Shown here one piece after another: positions 7,374-14,483 of a stretch of 18,709 nt of DNA (the stretch's first letter is position 1; each line of letters opens with the position of its first letter). Under the pieces are notes generated by a model, which worked only from the letters and a program-made list of their open reading frames with translations, did no database searches and was not told the DNA's origin. Where the stretch lies: assembly GCA_958352145.1 (NCBI GenBank), contig CATWNM010000038.1, forward strand, positions 1 through 18,709. Direction: 5' to 3'. Both the position numbers and the translations under genes were made by a program. The stretch comes from an uncultured Eubacteriales bacterium (GTDB lineage: Bacteria; Bacillota; Clostridia; Oscillospirales; CAG-272).

Positions 7374-7417
7374 GCGCATAAAAGAGCCGGCTGTTTCCAG
7401 CCGGCTCTTTTATGCGC
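7374..7417. terminator. Bidirectional terminator between convergent genes
   Basis: Arms 7374-7393 and 7398-7417 are perfect 20-nt reverse complements with a TTTC loop. The GC core GAGCCGGCTG is flanked by AAAA/TTTT. It lies 5 bases after the esterase stop and 14 bases before the stop end of the M23 gene, so it can end both transcripts. Confidence 0.85.
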
Positions 7418-7431
7418 AGAAGCAAGCGATA

Positions 7432-8187
7432 TTATTCGTCGTAAATCACCGTCATCGTCTGTACGGAAATAAAGTCAAGCGGGTTGACATAGGAGCCGGA
7501 GACTTTCATTTCAAAATGCAGATGCGGTTCCTCCGCAATTTCAATAATCGCGCTGTCGCCGATCGCGCCGATCACCTCTCCGCTTTCTACCGTATCGCCC
7601 ACAGAAACATCGATGGTCTCCGCAAGGTTCTGATAAATGGTTTCCGCATCGCCGTCATGCGAAATGACCACAGTATATCCCATCATCGGATGCTGATACA
7701 CTTCCTTGACGACGCCGGCCGCCGCAGCCATAACGCCCTCTCCAAGCGTAGCACAAATGTCGATTCCGTTATGCGAACGGTAATCTTCCATCGTATTGGA
7801 ATAGACGAGCGTATCGATGGTAAAGTTTTTGGAGACATTGCCAATCGTCGGCATAATGAACTCCGGCAAAGCCGGAACGGGGGCATCCGCTTCCTCGTCC
7901 TTCTTAGACGAGACGGACGAAGGTTCCGTCGAGACGCTGGCGGCCGGCGTGAGCGCGCTCGTCTGTTTTGGCGTGGACTCGCTTGTCTGCTTCGGCGTGA
8001 CCTCGCTCGTCTGCTTCGGCGTGGTTTCAGAACTGTCTGGTAAATGGCTCATGTCGGGATTTTCGGGCGTCTTGCGCCGGTTTGCCGCCGTGACCAGTCC
8101 CACAACGACCGCCATGCAGAGCAGCACCATAATTATGGAAATGTATAAAATCTGCGCAACTTTCTGTTCTTTTTTCTTCTGTTCCAT
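7432..8187 (-). CDS. spoIIQ: Membrane-anchored M23 (LytM) domain protein, SpoIIQ-like
   Basis: A 251-residue protein. It has a short cytoplasmic N terminus, one membrane helix (about residues 11-34), a Ser/Thr/Pro-rich linker with three TPKQTS repeats, and an M23 domain (about 110-240). The zinc ligands of active M23 peptidases are present: His139 and Asp143 in SHNGIDI, and His222/His224 in PHLHFEM. Topology and size match SpoIIQ, the forespore protein that bridges to the mother-cell SpoIIIAH during engulfment; clostridial SpoIIQ proteins usually keep the metal ligands that the Bacillus one lost. A near-perfect sigma-F promoter upstream supports this. AAAGGA lies 8 bases ahead of the ATG. The alternative is a vegetative cell-wall endopeptidase of the same fold. 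No spoIIIA genes are nearby. Confidence 0.78.
   Translation of the reverse strand: MEQKKKEQKVAQILYISIIMVLLCMAVVVGLVTAANRRKTPENPDMSHLPDSSETTPKQTSEVTPKQTSESTPKQTSALTPAASVSTEPSSVSSKKDEEADAPVPALPEFIMPTIGNVSKNFTIDTLVYSNTMEDYRSHNGIDICATLGEGVMAAAAGVVKEVYQHPMMGYTVVISHDGDAETIYQNLAETIDVSVGDTVESGEVIGAIGDSAIIEIAEEPHLHFEMKVSGSYVNPLDFISVQTMTVIYDE
7951..8022 (-). repeat. Three tandem 24-bp repeats encoding TPKQTS units
   Basis: Residues 56-79 of the M23 protein are TPKQTSEV, TPKQTSES and TPKQTSAL, encoded by three near-identical 24-base units. The repeat lies in the linker between membrane helix and enzyme domain, where length changes would be tolerated. Confidence 0.85.
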
Positions 8188-8221
8188 GATTCCTGTCCTT
8201 TCGAGAAGTGGATTTCGTTTC

Positions 8222-8251
8222 TATTTTTACCTGAATTCCCACACTTTATGC
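8222..8251 (-). promoter_or_regulatory. Sigma-F-type forespore promoter of the M23 gene
   Basis: On the minus strand GCATA (8251-8247), a 15-base spacer and GGTAAAAATA (8231-8222) match the Bacillus sigma-F pattern (-35 GYWTA, -10 GGNRANANTW, about 15-16 spacing) at every constrained position. The predicted start near 8215 gives a leader of about 28 bases carrying the AAAGGA ribosome site. No good sigma-A promoter was seen in the same stretch. Confidence 0.65.
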
Positions 8252-8316
8252 GCCCATTCTCTTTAAAACCGATTTCTTCAAAAAATTTTACGAGTCGAAA
8301 ACTCGCGGGCCCCCTA

Positions 8317-8345
8317 TTGACAGAATCAGGGAAAAAGCATATAAT
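8317..8345 (+). promoter_or_regulatory. Perfect consensus sigma-A promoter of the zinc-ribbon gene
   Basis: TTGACA (8317-8322), exactly 17 bases, TATAAT (8340-8345): both hexamers are consensus. The predicted start near 8352 gives a leader of about 120 bases before the ATG at 8473. A small hairpin (CGAGT/ACTCG, 8291-8305) lies just upstream of the -35 element. Confidence 0.8.
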
Positions 8346-8472
8346 TTGTAAAATAAGCAATCCCGTAAAAAGCACAGTTTCCCCGTGGATGCGGCGTTTT
8401 GTTTCGGGATTTCCACGTTCCCGGGGAAGCCAGGCCACACAACTGATTGCAAACAGATTTGGAGGGAAATGC

Positions 8473-9750
8473 ATGACAGAACACACCTGTAAAAAATGCG
8501 GCGCAAACCTAGAAGCAGACGCGGCGTTCTGCCCCGTCTGCGGAGAAAGCACAGCCAAGGACGACGCCGCGCCGGCGCAGGAAAAGTCCGAAAGCGGCAG
8601 CGCGCATATGCCCGCCGGGGACGAAAGCCCGGCGTATGAAGCATACCCGAAAACCGAAACGTCTATGCCGTCCATCCCCGACGAAACAGAACCGCATTCG
8701 CTTGAGTCCAAAGAAGTCTGCGCGGCACAGGGCAAAGATATGCCCGCAGAGGCGGCGCTTCTGCAAAAAACGTCTGAAACCGCCGCTTCCGGCGCACAGA
8801 AAAGAGAAAAAAAGGCGCCGCGAAAGCGCAGCGGCGTAGCCCGTTTCTTTGCAGGCGCGGGTTCGGTTTTGATTACCCTGATCCTGCTTATTTCGATACT
8901 GGCGACCACCGGCGTATATCTCGTGCGGCACATGACCGCGCCCGCGCAAATCCAGCGCGTGATTTACGCCGCGGACGCGGACGCCATCTATGTAGACGCG
9001 ATAACCGGCGAGGACGTCCGGCTTCGAACGACGCTCTGCGATCTGATCTCCTATAATATCCCACCCGTATATCAAAACGCTTACCATTTAGATGCAAAGA
9101 CCATTTCGCAGCTTTGCGGCGCGGATTTTGTGCGCGGCTTTGTCGCCGAAAAGCTGTGCGGCTATGCGGACAGCCTATTTAAAGGGACGGACACCGGGCG
9201 CATGGATGAAGCCGAACTGATTGCATTCCTCACAGAAAATCAAACCGAACTCAGCGAAATATTGGACGCACCTCTGCAGCCGGACGACATTCAGGCGCTT
9301 TCCAATCTGATTATGAAAGGCGGCTTTGCGGAAATAACCGATCTTGAGGCTGCAAAAACGCAAAGTCCGCTGCCCTTCGCCGTCATTCGCTGGAGCTTTT
9401 CCAGCGCTGCGCAAATCGCGCGCCTGATCTTCTGCGCGATTTGCTGGCTGCTTCTCTTTTTGCTGAGTCAAAAGCGCGTAGGTACGGCATGCCTTTACAC
9501 AGGCATCGCACTGCTCGTCCCCGGACTTGTGCTCACGCTCTGCGGACTGCTCCGGAACATGATCGCCTCGATGATCCAAATCGTGTTCCCTATCGGCCCG
9601 GAATTTCTCCGCCTTGTACTCAAGGGCCTTTGCACGGTCAGTCTGGAAACCGGCGTGATCCTCTGCGGCGCGGCCATCGTCCTGCTGATCGTACACGCAG
9701 GCGCAAAAGCGCTGCGCGGCGGCAGCCAAAAGTCCGGTCAAACCCTATAG
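8473..9750 (+). CDS. Zinc-ribbon multi-pass membrane protein of unknown function
   Basis: A 425-residue protein. The N terminus is a zinc ribbon with four cysteines as CKKCG (Cys6, Cys9) and FCPVCGE (Cys20, Cys23). A long charged, Ala/Glu/Ser-rich region (about 25-118) is probably disordered and ends in a basic patch KREKKAPRKR. One membrane helix follows (about 125-150). An extracytoplasmic domain of about 150 residues has no family I recognise. Three hydrophobic segments close the protein (about 310-330, 337-362, 378-412). GGAGGG precedes the ATG by 6 bases. The open frame extends upstream to 8248 but crosses the promoter, so that part is not coding. Zinc-ribbon membrane proteins of this layout are common in Clostridia without assigned function. 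It is divergent from the sigma-F-driven M23 gene but has a vegetative promoter. Confidence 0.8.
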   Translation: MTEHTCKKCGANLEADAAFCPVCGESTAKDDAAPAQEKSESGSAHMPAGDESPAYEAYPKTETSMPSIPDETEPHSLESKEVCAAQGKDMPAEAALLQKTSETAASGAQKREKKAPRKRSGVARFFAGAGSVLITLILLISILATTGVYLVRHMTAPAQIQRVIYAADADAIYVDAITGEDVRLRTTLCDLISYNIPPVYQNAYHLDAKTISQLCGADFVRGFVAEKLCGYADSLFKGTDTGRMDEAELIAFLTENQTELSEILDAPLQPDDIQALSNLIMKGGFAEITDLEAAKTQSPLPFAVIRWSFSSAAQIARLIFCAICWLLLFLLSQKRVGTACLYTGIALLVPGLVLTLCGLLRNMIASMIQIVFPIGPEFLRLVLKGLCTVSLETGVILCGAAIVLLIVHAGAKALRGGSQKSGQTL

Positions 9751-9759
9751 TTTAGATCA

Positions 9760-9786
9760 AAGCTGGCGGCTTTAGCCGTCCAGCTT
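9760..9786 (+). terminator. Weak hairpin after the zinc-ribbon gene
   Basis: AAGCTGG (9760-9766) pairs with CCAGCTT (9780-9786), and CGGC with GCCG inside, leaving one bulged T and a TTTA loop. It begins 9 bases after the stop codon, in the right place for a terminator, but no T tract follows, so efficiency is doubtful. Confidence 0.45.
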
Positions 9787-9843
9787 CAACTGACCGTGAT
9801 TCTAAGTGGTCCGGCAAGCTATCCATAAATTGAACACACAAAC

Positions 9844-9888
9844 TATTGCACCGCCGTGCGTACCAAAGGTACGCACGGCGGTGCAATA
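9844..9888. repeat. Perfect 21-bp-arm palindrome
   Basis: Arms 9844-9864 and 9868-9888 are exact 21-nt reverse complements (starting TATTGCACCGCCGTGCG) around an AAA centre. GC content in the arms is high. No T tract follows on either strand, so it is not a standard intrinsic terminator. It could be a second stop signal for the zinc-ribbon gene, a repetitive extragenic palindrome, or a protein-binding site. Nothing else was recognised in 9889-10016. Confidence 0.8.
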
Positions 9889-10016
9889 TCTCAAACGCAG
9901 CATCAAACTTTGTACTGTTCAGCATGCGGCCTATCGCCTCTTATTCCCCACAAAAAATCAAAACATATGCAGTCTGACGAAAATGAAGCGTTTCTACATG
10001 AAAAAATAAAAATATA

Positions 10017-10045
10017 TTGACATGTTCAAAAGATTAGATTATACT
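10017..10045 (+). promoter_or_regulatory. Strong promoter with no downstream protein gene
   Basis: TTGACA (10017-10022), exactly 17 bases, TATACT (10040-10045). The predicted start is near 10052, inside a palindrome. The next long reading frame downstream is the AraC gene on the opposite strand, so this promoter drives no recognisable protein. Confidence 0.65.
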
Positions 10046-10047
10046 TA

Positions 10048-10061
10048 CATTAACGTTAATG
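10048..10061. promoter_or_regulatory. 14-bp perfect palindrome at the transcription start (operator candidate)
   Basis: CATTAACGTTAATG is perfectly self-complementary, with a central CG step flanked by AA/TT. This is the general form of LacI/GalR-family operators. It begins 2 bases after the -10 hexamer and covers the predicted start, the classical position for repression. No LacI-family gene is in the window. Confidence 0.55.
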
Positions 10062-10163
10062 AAATCCATAAAAAAATCTATATGCGCAAACCAGCACATA
10101 ACCGCTCTAATGCATTTTGAGGCTTGGCAAGTGCCGCTTTCGACGTGCGGCCCAGCCTTTTCT
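10052..10163 (+). ncRNA. Candidate short transcript of about 110 nt
   Basis: A strong promoter, an operator-like palindrome and a terminator-like hairpin bracket about 110 bases with no normal gene. The only open frame inside is a 12-codon one at 10082-10120 (MRKPAHNRSNAF), whose stop abuts the hairpin; no ribosome binding site precedes it. It could be a small regulatory RNA, a leader left over from a lost operon, or an RNA antisense-adjacent to the end of the convergent AraC gene. This is inference from signals only. Confidence 0.3.
10121..10163 (+). terminator. Terminator-like hairpin ending the orphan transcript
   Basis: GCCGC (10133-10137) pairs with GCGGC (10147-10151), extended below by GGCT-GG (10121-10127) with CCAGCC (10152-10157) after a bulge. 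TTTTCT follows on the plus strand. On the minus strand no T run follows, so it fits plus-strand transcription better than the AraC gene. Confidence 0.45.
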
Positions 10164-10194
10164 GCCAAAAAACAACGGTTTTCCGACAGACCCC

Positions 10195-11055
10195 TCATTT
10201 CTGATCCCGAAAATGCATAGGAGAATATCCATATATGCTCTTGAAAGTTTGCGAAAAATGCTTGATCGACTGAAAACCGACGCGCTCCGAAACCTCGGTC
10301 ACGCTGAGATTCGTAGTTTGCAGCATTTCCAGCGCCTTCGAGACGCGGCAGGTCAGTACATACTGATGCAGCGACTGGCCGGTGCGCCGCTGCACGATCC
10401 GGTTGATATAATTCGGATGATAACTAAACCGTCGGCCAAGCGCATTGTTGGAAAGGTCACCCGAAAGGCTTTCTTGTATGTACACGAGCACGCGGTCGAC
10501 CAAATCGTTCTGCCGGTCGCTCCCCGCAGCCGTGCTTTTGCGCGCGGTCAGGATCAGCGCCTGCTTCAGCAAAACGCTCAGAATCATCTCATACCAGGGC
10601 TTGGGACTGATAAATTCCTCCGACATCGCGGAAAAAATCGACTCCAGAACATGCATCCCATCGAGATGCAATGGGGTGTTAAACTGCGGGACGTCTTCGA
10701 AAAAAAGCTGTTCCAGAGCCTGTTCTTTCCGATACTGCCGGTCGGATATGGTAGGCAATGCGGCGATCGGCCGGCCGGGCGCGGCGATAAAATCGAAATT
10801 GACCGTCATCATCTTGGTATCTTCCTGCGCAGTATTCACAATCGAATACCGGCAGGCGGATGTCCAGAGGAACAGGGAGCCGCGCGCCGCGTTATAGACG
10901 CGGTCGTCCAGTTTAACCCGCGCGCTGCCCGAGAAAAAATAAATTAGGCGCGAGTCACAGGCGTGCACCCCCGTCTGCATAAAATCGTACGGCAGGAGCA
11001 GCGTTTTCGAATAACGCACGAAAGGATCCAGATCAGAAAGGTTTACTTTTTGCAT
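10195..11055 (-). CDS. AraC-family transcriptional regulator
   Basis: A 286-residue protein. The N-terminal half (about 10-130) looks like the cupin-type effector-binding domain (LIYFFSGSARVKLDDR, RGSLFLWTSACRYSI). The C-terminal 100 residues carry two helix-turn-helix motifs of the AraC/XylS type (LGRRFSYHPNYINRIVQRRTGQSLHQYV and VTEVSERVGFQSIKHFSQTFKSIYGYSP), including the signature ending YSPMHFR. The start at 11055 is chosen because GGAGGG lies 8 bases upstream; the frame to 11118 runs into the promoter. It is divergent from the DUF5107/glycosidase genes, the usual place for a sugar-responsive activator of such a locus. Promoter-overlapping ACAAACCA repeats suggest it also controls itself. 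The inducer is unknown. Confidence 0.92.
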   Translation of the reverse strand: MQKVNLSDLDPFVRYSKTLLLPYDFMQTGVHACDSRLIYFFSGSARVKLDDRVYNAARGSLFLWTSACRYSIVNTAQEDTKMMTVNFDFIAAPGRPIAALPTISDRQYRKEQALEQLFFEDVPQFNTPLHLDGMHVLESIFSAMSEEFISPKPWYEMILSVLLKQALILTARKSTAAGSDRQNDLVDRVLVYIQESLSGDLSNNALGRRFSYHPNYINRIVQRRTGQSLHQYVLTCRVSKALEMLQTTNLSVTEVSERVGFQSIKHFSQTFKSIYGYSPMHFRDQK

Positions 11056-11082
11056 CTCATCCGCCCTCCACAGCTTTATTTT

Positions 11083-11170
11083 ACAAACCATATTACCATA
11101 AAACAAACCAAAAATCAAGCGGAAAAATCAAGAAATTGGATGTTTTCAAACATAATAGGAACAAACCAAA
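11083..11170. promoter_or_regulatory. Three direct ACAAACCA boxes, AraC-site candidates
   Basis: ACAAACCA occurs at 11083-11090, 11103-11110 and 11161-11168, all in the same orientation. The last two share a longer AACAAACCAAA. The first two are 20 bases apart, close to two helical turns, as expected for tandem AraC-family half-sites. One box lies in the spacer and one at the start of the AraC promoter, the third about 115 bases ahead of the -10 element of the divergent operon. Confidence 0.55.
11090..11118 (-). promoter_or_regulatory. Promoter of the AraC-family gene
   Basis: On the minus strand TTGATT (11118-11113), exactly 17 bases, TAATAT (11095-11090). The predicted start is near 11083, 28 bases before the ATG at 11055. 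Confidence 0.55.
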
Positions 11171-11263
11171 TTTGAATTAAAAAAGTTTATTTTTCTATAT
11201 TTTTTATTTTTATCCATTTTTTCCCTTTCGAGGTTTTACGGATTTTTTACACGCCGTTTTGTA

Positions 11264-11304
11264 TTTTCTACCCGGAAAAAGCATGCTACAATAATGGTAG
11301 AAAA
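11264..11304 (+). promoter_or_regulatory. Extended -10 promoter of the DUF5107 operon, flanked by a 9-bp inverted repeat
   Basis: TG-C-TACAAT (11284-11292) is an extended -10 element with a predicted start near 11299. It has no clear -35, which is consistent with dependence on an activator. TTTTCTACC (11264-11272) and GGTAGAAAA (11296-11304) are perfect reverse complements lying on either side, 32 bases centre to centre (about three turns), so a dimeric or tetrameric regulator could bracket the promoter. The rest of 11171-11263 is AT-rich without a recognisable element. Confidence 0.5.
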
Positions 11305-11345
11305 AATACTGTGCTTTACAGTTTATAAGGAGAATCAATCCAATC

Positions 11346-14300
11346 ATGAGCAAAACGACAGCGACCGTAAAAAAGCTAGTCATTCCAACCTATCCGGAAG
11401 CGGCTGCAGAAAAGCTTCCGATGTTTGCCGAAAACCGCGTACATCAGCGTTTTTCCGGCAATCCCTATCCGAACGCGGTGGTCATCAAAACGCCTGGCAA
11501 GGAAAAATTTGACAAGACCTACGAAGCCATCACGCTTGAAAACGACTACCTAGAACTGACCATCCTACCCGAGCTTGGCGGCCGGATCTTTACCGCCGTG
11601 GACAAAACCACCGGTTATGACTTTTTCTACCGCCAGCATGTCATCAAGCCCGCGCTGATCGGCGCGCTCGGCTCCTGGATCTCGGGCGGCGTGGAATTCA
11701 ACTGGCCCTATCATCACCGTCCGTCCACCTTCATGCCCGTGGACTATGAGATCGTAACGGAAGAAGACGGCGTAACCGTCTGGCTCTCAGAGCACGATCC
11801 CATCGACCGCATGAAAGGAATGGTCGGCATTTATCTTGCCGACGAACGCAGCATTTTCGAGACCCGCATGAAGGTTTCCAACCGCACACCCATGCGCCGC
11901 CCGTTCCTCTGGTGGGAAAACACAGCGGTTCCGGTCAATCCGGACTATGAAATTTTCTTCCCCGCAGATGTAGACAACGTATGCTTTCACTACCGCCGCT
12001 CGTACACATCTTTCCCCATTGCGCGCGGCCATTTCAATGGCTTCACGTTCGATCCGGCCGGCGTGGATATCCGCAAGCATTTCAATACGAAATTCTCCAC
12101 CTCCTATTTCTGCGCGGCGTCCGACTACGACTATTTCGGCGGTTACGACAACGGAAAGAAATGCGGCGTCGTACATATCGGCGACCACCATGTCGCCACC
12201 GGTAAAAAAATGTTCACCTGGGCGTACAATCAGCTTTCCCGCTCCTGGGAGCGCGCGCTGACCGACACGGACGGCGCTTACGCCGAACTCATGGCGGGCT
12301 CCTATACCAACAACCAACCCGACTGCGCGTGGCTTGAGCCCTACGAAACCAAATGCTTCAAGCAGTCTTGGTTCCCGATCGGCGCGCTCGGCGTTCCCAC
12401 CTTTGCCAATTTCGACGCGGCGGTCCATGTGGAAAGCGGCGCTCTGCGCATTCAGGCCACCGCGGCGAAAAAAGACGTGCGCGTCACGCTTGTATCGGGC
12501 GGAAAAACCGTATTTTCGACGGTCTGCGATCTGGTTCCCGGCAAGGTGCTCGCGTTCGATATTCCCGCGTTCGACGACAACGCTTATACCATCACGCTCG
12601 GTGATTTTCTGCATTACGAGCAGGTTGTGCGCGAGCAAAAACCGCTGCCCCCGCTCTTTTGCGAGGTGCCCTATCCTAATGAGATCAACACGGCGGAAAA
12701 AGCCTACCTCGCCGGACTCCACCTTGTGCAGTACCGGGATCCGAGCGCCGACCCGGCGGAATATTTCAAGCGCGCCATCGAACTTGAACCCACCTTTACG
12801 CCTGCGCTCCGCGCGCTGGGCGAGATCTGCCTCAACCGGCACGAATACCAAAAAGCAAAGGAACTGCTCGCGCGCGCCGCAGCGGAACTGAACACCTACA
12901 ATATCAATCATGAAAGCGGAAAGACGAATTATCTGCTCGGGCTCGCGCTGACGGGACTCGGAGAGGACAAAGCGGCCTATGACGCGTTCCGCAGAGCCGC
13001 ATGGAATGAAGACGCGGTCTCGGCCGCAATGACACGCGCTGCCATGCTCGACGGCAAACGGGGTGATTTTGCAGCGGCAAAGTACTGCGCCGATACGGCG
13101 ATTGAACACAACGCGCAGAATTTGACCGCCATCGCGCTCAGCGCGGCGGCAAGCTATAAGCTCGGCGACAAAGCCGCAGCCGCGCGCGCGCTGAAAGCGG
13201 AACTTGTGCGCGATCCGCTCAATCATCTGGCGAGATACTTCCTTGTGGTCATCGGCGAAAGCACGATGGCACAGTTTTTTGAAAAGCTGCATTCCAATAT
13301 GTCCCAGACCTGCCTGGACCTTGCCGGCGACCTGCAGGATGCCGGTTATGCAAAAGAGGCCGGCGCGCTCCTTTCGGCGCTGCCCGAATACACCGGTGAC
13401 GTAGCGCCCGCGATTGCGCTTTTGCTCGGGGACAAATCCAAAGCGTCTCCTTTCCACCGCACATTCCCCTCCCGCCCCGCGGAAGCGAAGATATTAGAAG
13501 CAAACGGAGAAAAATACCTGCTCGGCTGCTACCACTACGCCGACCGCCGCTATGCCGAAGCAGAGCGGCTTTGGAGAGACTGCGACAGCTTTGAGGCCAA
13601 ACGTGCGCTCGCGCTGTGCGAATATAGAAAGGGCAATTTGGAAGAAGCGATGGCGCTGCTTGACGAAGCGCACACGCTTTGCCCGGATATGGAAGAAATT
13701 GTGTACGAGATCGCTTATCTCCTAAATCACACAGGCGCCGACCCCAAAGCTGCCGCAGAAAGAATCAAATCCATGGTTCCCGACCTGAAAACCGTCCGAG
13801 ACGACATCGCGACCGAATGGGCCTGCGCCTGCAACCGCGCCGGGCAGTATGACGACGCGCTGGCCGTGCTCAGCGGCCACAGCTTCGTTCCCTGCGAGGG
13901 CGGCGAAACGGCGGTCGCCATGCAGTACATCAACGCATGGTATGGCAAGGGGATGAACCTGAAGGCTACAGGAAAATACGAAGAAGCGATCGAAGCGTTC
14001 CGGACGGCGCAGGTTCTGCCTGAAAATCTCGGCGCGGGATTGTGGCACGAATGCCCGCTCGTTCCCGCAAAATACCAGGAAGCGCTGTTGCTTGAAAAGC
14101 TGGGCCGCACCGGCGAAGCGTTTGAACTCTACAATTATTTTAATACGCTTTACGTCGACTTCTTTTCCAACATGCATTTGCCGATGCTTCCGGTCTATCA
14201 GGCGCTCGGCGATATCCGCATGGGCAAAAAAGAAGAGGCCGCGGCGCTGCTCGACCGCACGCTTGCCGGATGGCGGCGCGAGATGACTCGAAGAAACAGC

Positions 14301-14435
14301 GGTTATTTTGGTACGACGCCGTTCTTCATCCCGTTTATGGACGATCCGGTCCGGATGCGCGAGCAATATTACCGGCCGCTGATCCAAGAAGCGGAAGCAG
14401 TACAAAACGGAAGTAGCGCACTTTTAACATTTTAA
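11346..14435 (+). CDS. DUF5107 domain protein with C-terminal TPR repeats
   Basis: A 1029-residue protein without signal peptide, so cytoplasmic. Residues about 40-350 resemble the DUF5107 domain, related in fold to galactose-mutarotase-like proteins: LPELGGRIFTAVDKTTG, GGVEFNWPYHHRPSTFMPVDY (about 117-137) and FLWWENTAVPVNPDYEIFFP. A beta-rich linker (about 350-430) follows. From about 455 to the end there are tetratricopeptide-type helical repeats, for example YFKRAIELEPTFTPALRALG near 470 and KGMNLKATGKYEEAIEAF near 868. The domain is typically found near glycosidases and sugar transporters and is thought to bind or process carbohydrate; I cannot name a confirmed reaction. AAGGAG lies 13 bases before the ATG. 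It is the first gene of the locus, followed 48 bases later by a glycosidase. Confidence 0.88.
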   Translation: MSKTTATVKKLVIPTYPEAAAEKLPMFAENRVHQRFSGNPYPNAVVIKTPGKEKFDKTYEAITLENDYLELTILPELGGRIFTAVDKTTGYDFFYRQHVIKPALIGALGSWISGGVEFNWPYHHRPSTFMPVDYEIVTEEDGVTVWLSEHDPIDRMKGMVGIYLADERSIFETRMKVSNRTPMRRPFLWWENTAVPVNPDYEIFFPADVDNVCFHYRRSYTSFPIARGHFNGFTFDPAGVDIRKHFNTKFSTSYFCAASDYDYFGGYDNGKKCGVVHIGDHHVATGKKMFTWAYNQLSRSWERALTDTDGAYAELMAGSYTNNQPDCAWLEPYETKCFKQSWFPIGALGVPTFANFDAAVHVESGALRIQATAAKKDVRVTLVSGGKTVFSTVCDLVPGKVLAFDIPAFDDNAYTITLGDFLHYEQVVREQKPLPPLFCEVPYPNEINTAEKAYLAGLHLVQYRDPSADPAEYFKRAIELEPTFTPALRALGEICLNRHEYQKAKELLARAAAELNTYNINHESGKTNYLLGLALTGLGEDKAAYDAFRRAAWNEDAVSAAMTRAAMLDGKRGDFAAAKYCADTAIEHNAQNLTAIALSAAASYKLGDKAAAARALKAELVRDPLNHLARYFLVVIGESTMAQFFEKLHSNMSQTCLDLAGDLQDAGYAKEAGALLSALPEYTGDVAPAIALLLGDKSKASPFHRTFPSRPAEAKILEANGEKYLLGCYHYADRRYAEAERLWRDCDSFEAKRALALCEYRKGNLEEAMALLDEAHTLCPDMEEIVYEIAYLLNHTGADPKAAAERIKSMVPDLKTVRDDIATEWACACNRAGQYDDALAVLSGHSFVPCEGGETAVAMQYINAWYGKGMNLKATGKYEEAIEAFRTAQVLPENLGAGLWHECPLVPAKYQEALLLEKLGRTGEAFELYNYFNTLYVDFFSNMHLPMLPVYQALGDIRMGKKEEAAALLDRTLAGWRREMTRRNSGYFGTTPFFIPFMDDPVRMREQYYRPLIQEAEAVQNGSSALLTF

Positions 14436-14437
14436 AC

Positions 14438-14466
14438 TTGATCAATCCAATTTTTTTGTGTATAAT
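14438..14466 (+). promoter_or_regulatory. Possible internal promoter before the GH5-like gene
   Basis: TTGATC, 17 bases, TATAAT (14461-14466) scores well by eye, but the predicted start (about 14473) would fall in the ribosome site AAAGGA (14471-14476). No terminator separates the two genes, so read-through from the DUF5107 gene is the main expectation. Confidence 0.3.
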
Positions 14467-14483
14467 TACGAAAGGAACTTACT

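Noticed and set aside
8133..8933. 266-codon minus-strand open frame spanning the M23/zinc-ribbon intergenic region
   Set aside because: It overlaps two better-supported genes and both promoters and has no domain.
9806..10009. 67-codon open frame in the gap after the zinc-ribbon gene
   Set aside because: It runs straight through the 45-base palindrome, lacks a ribosome site and shows no protein-like conservation pattern.
10082..10120. 12-codon reading frame that could be a leader peptide
   Set aside because: No ribosome binding site and no runs of a regulatory amino acid; kept only as a remark in the candidate short transcript.
11787..13457. 556-codon open frame on the minus strand inside the DUF5107 gene
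   Set aside because: It lies fully antisense to a clear DUF5107-TPR coding region, has low-complexity Arg/Val/Gly composition and no family motif; long antisense frames are expected in GC-rich coding DNA.
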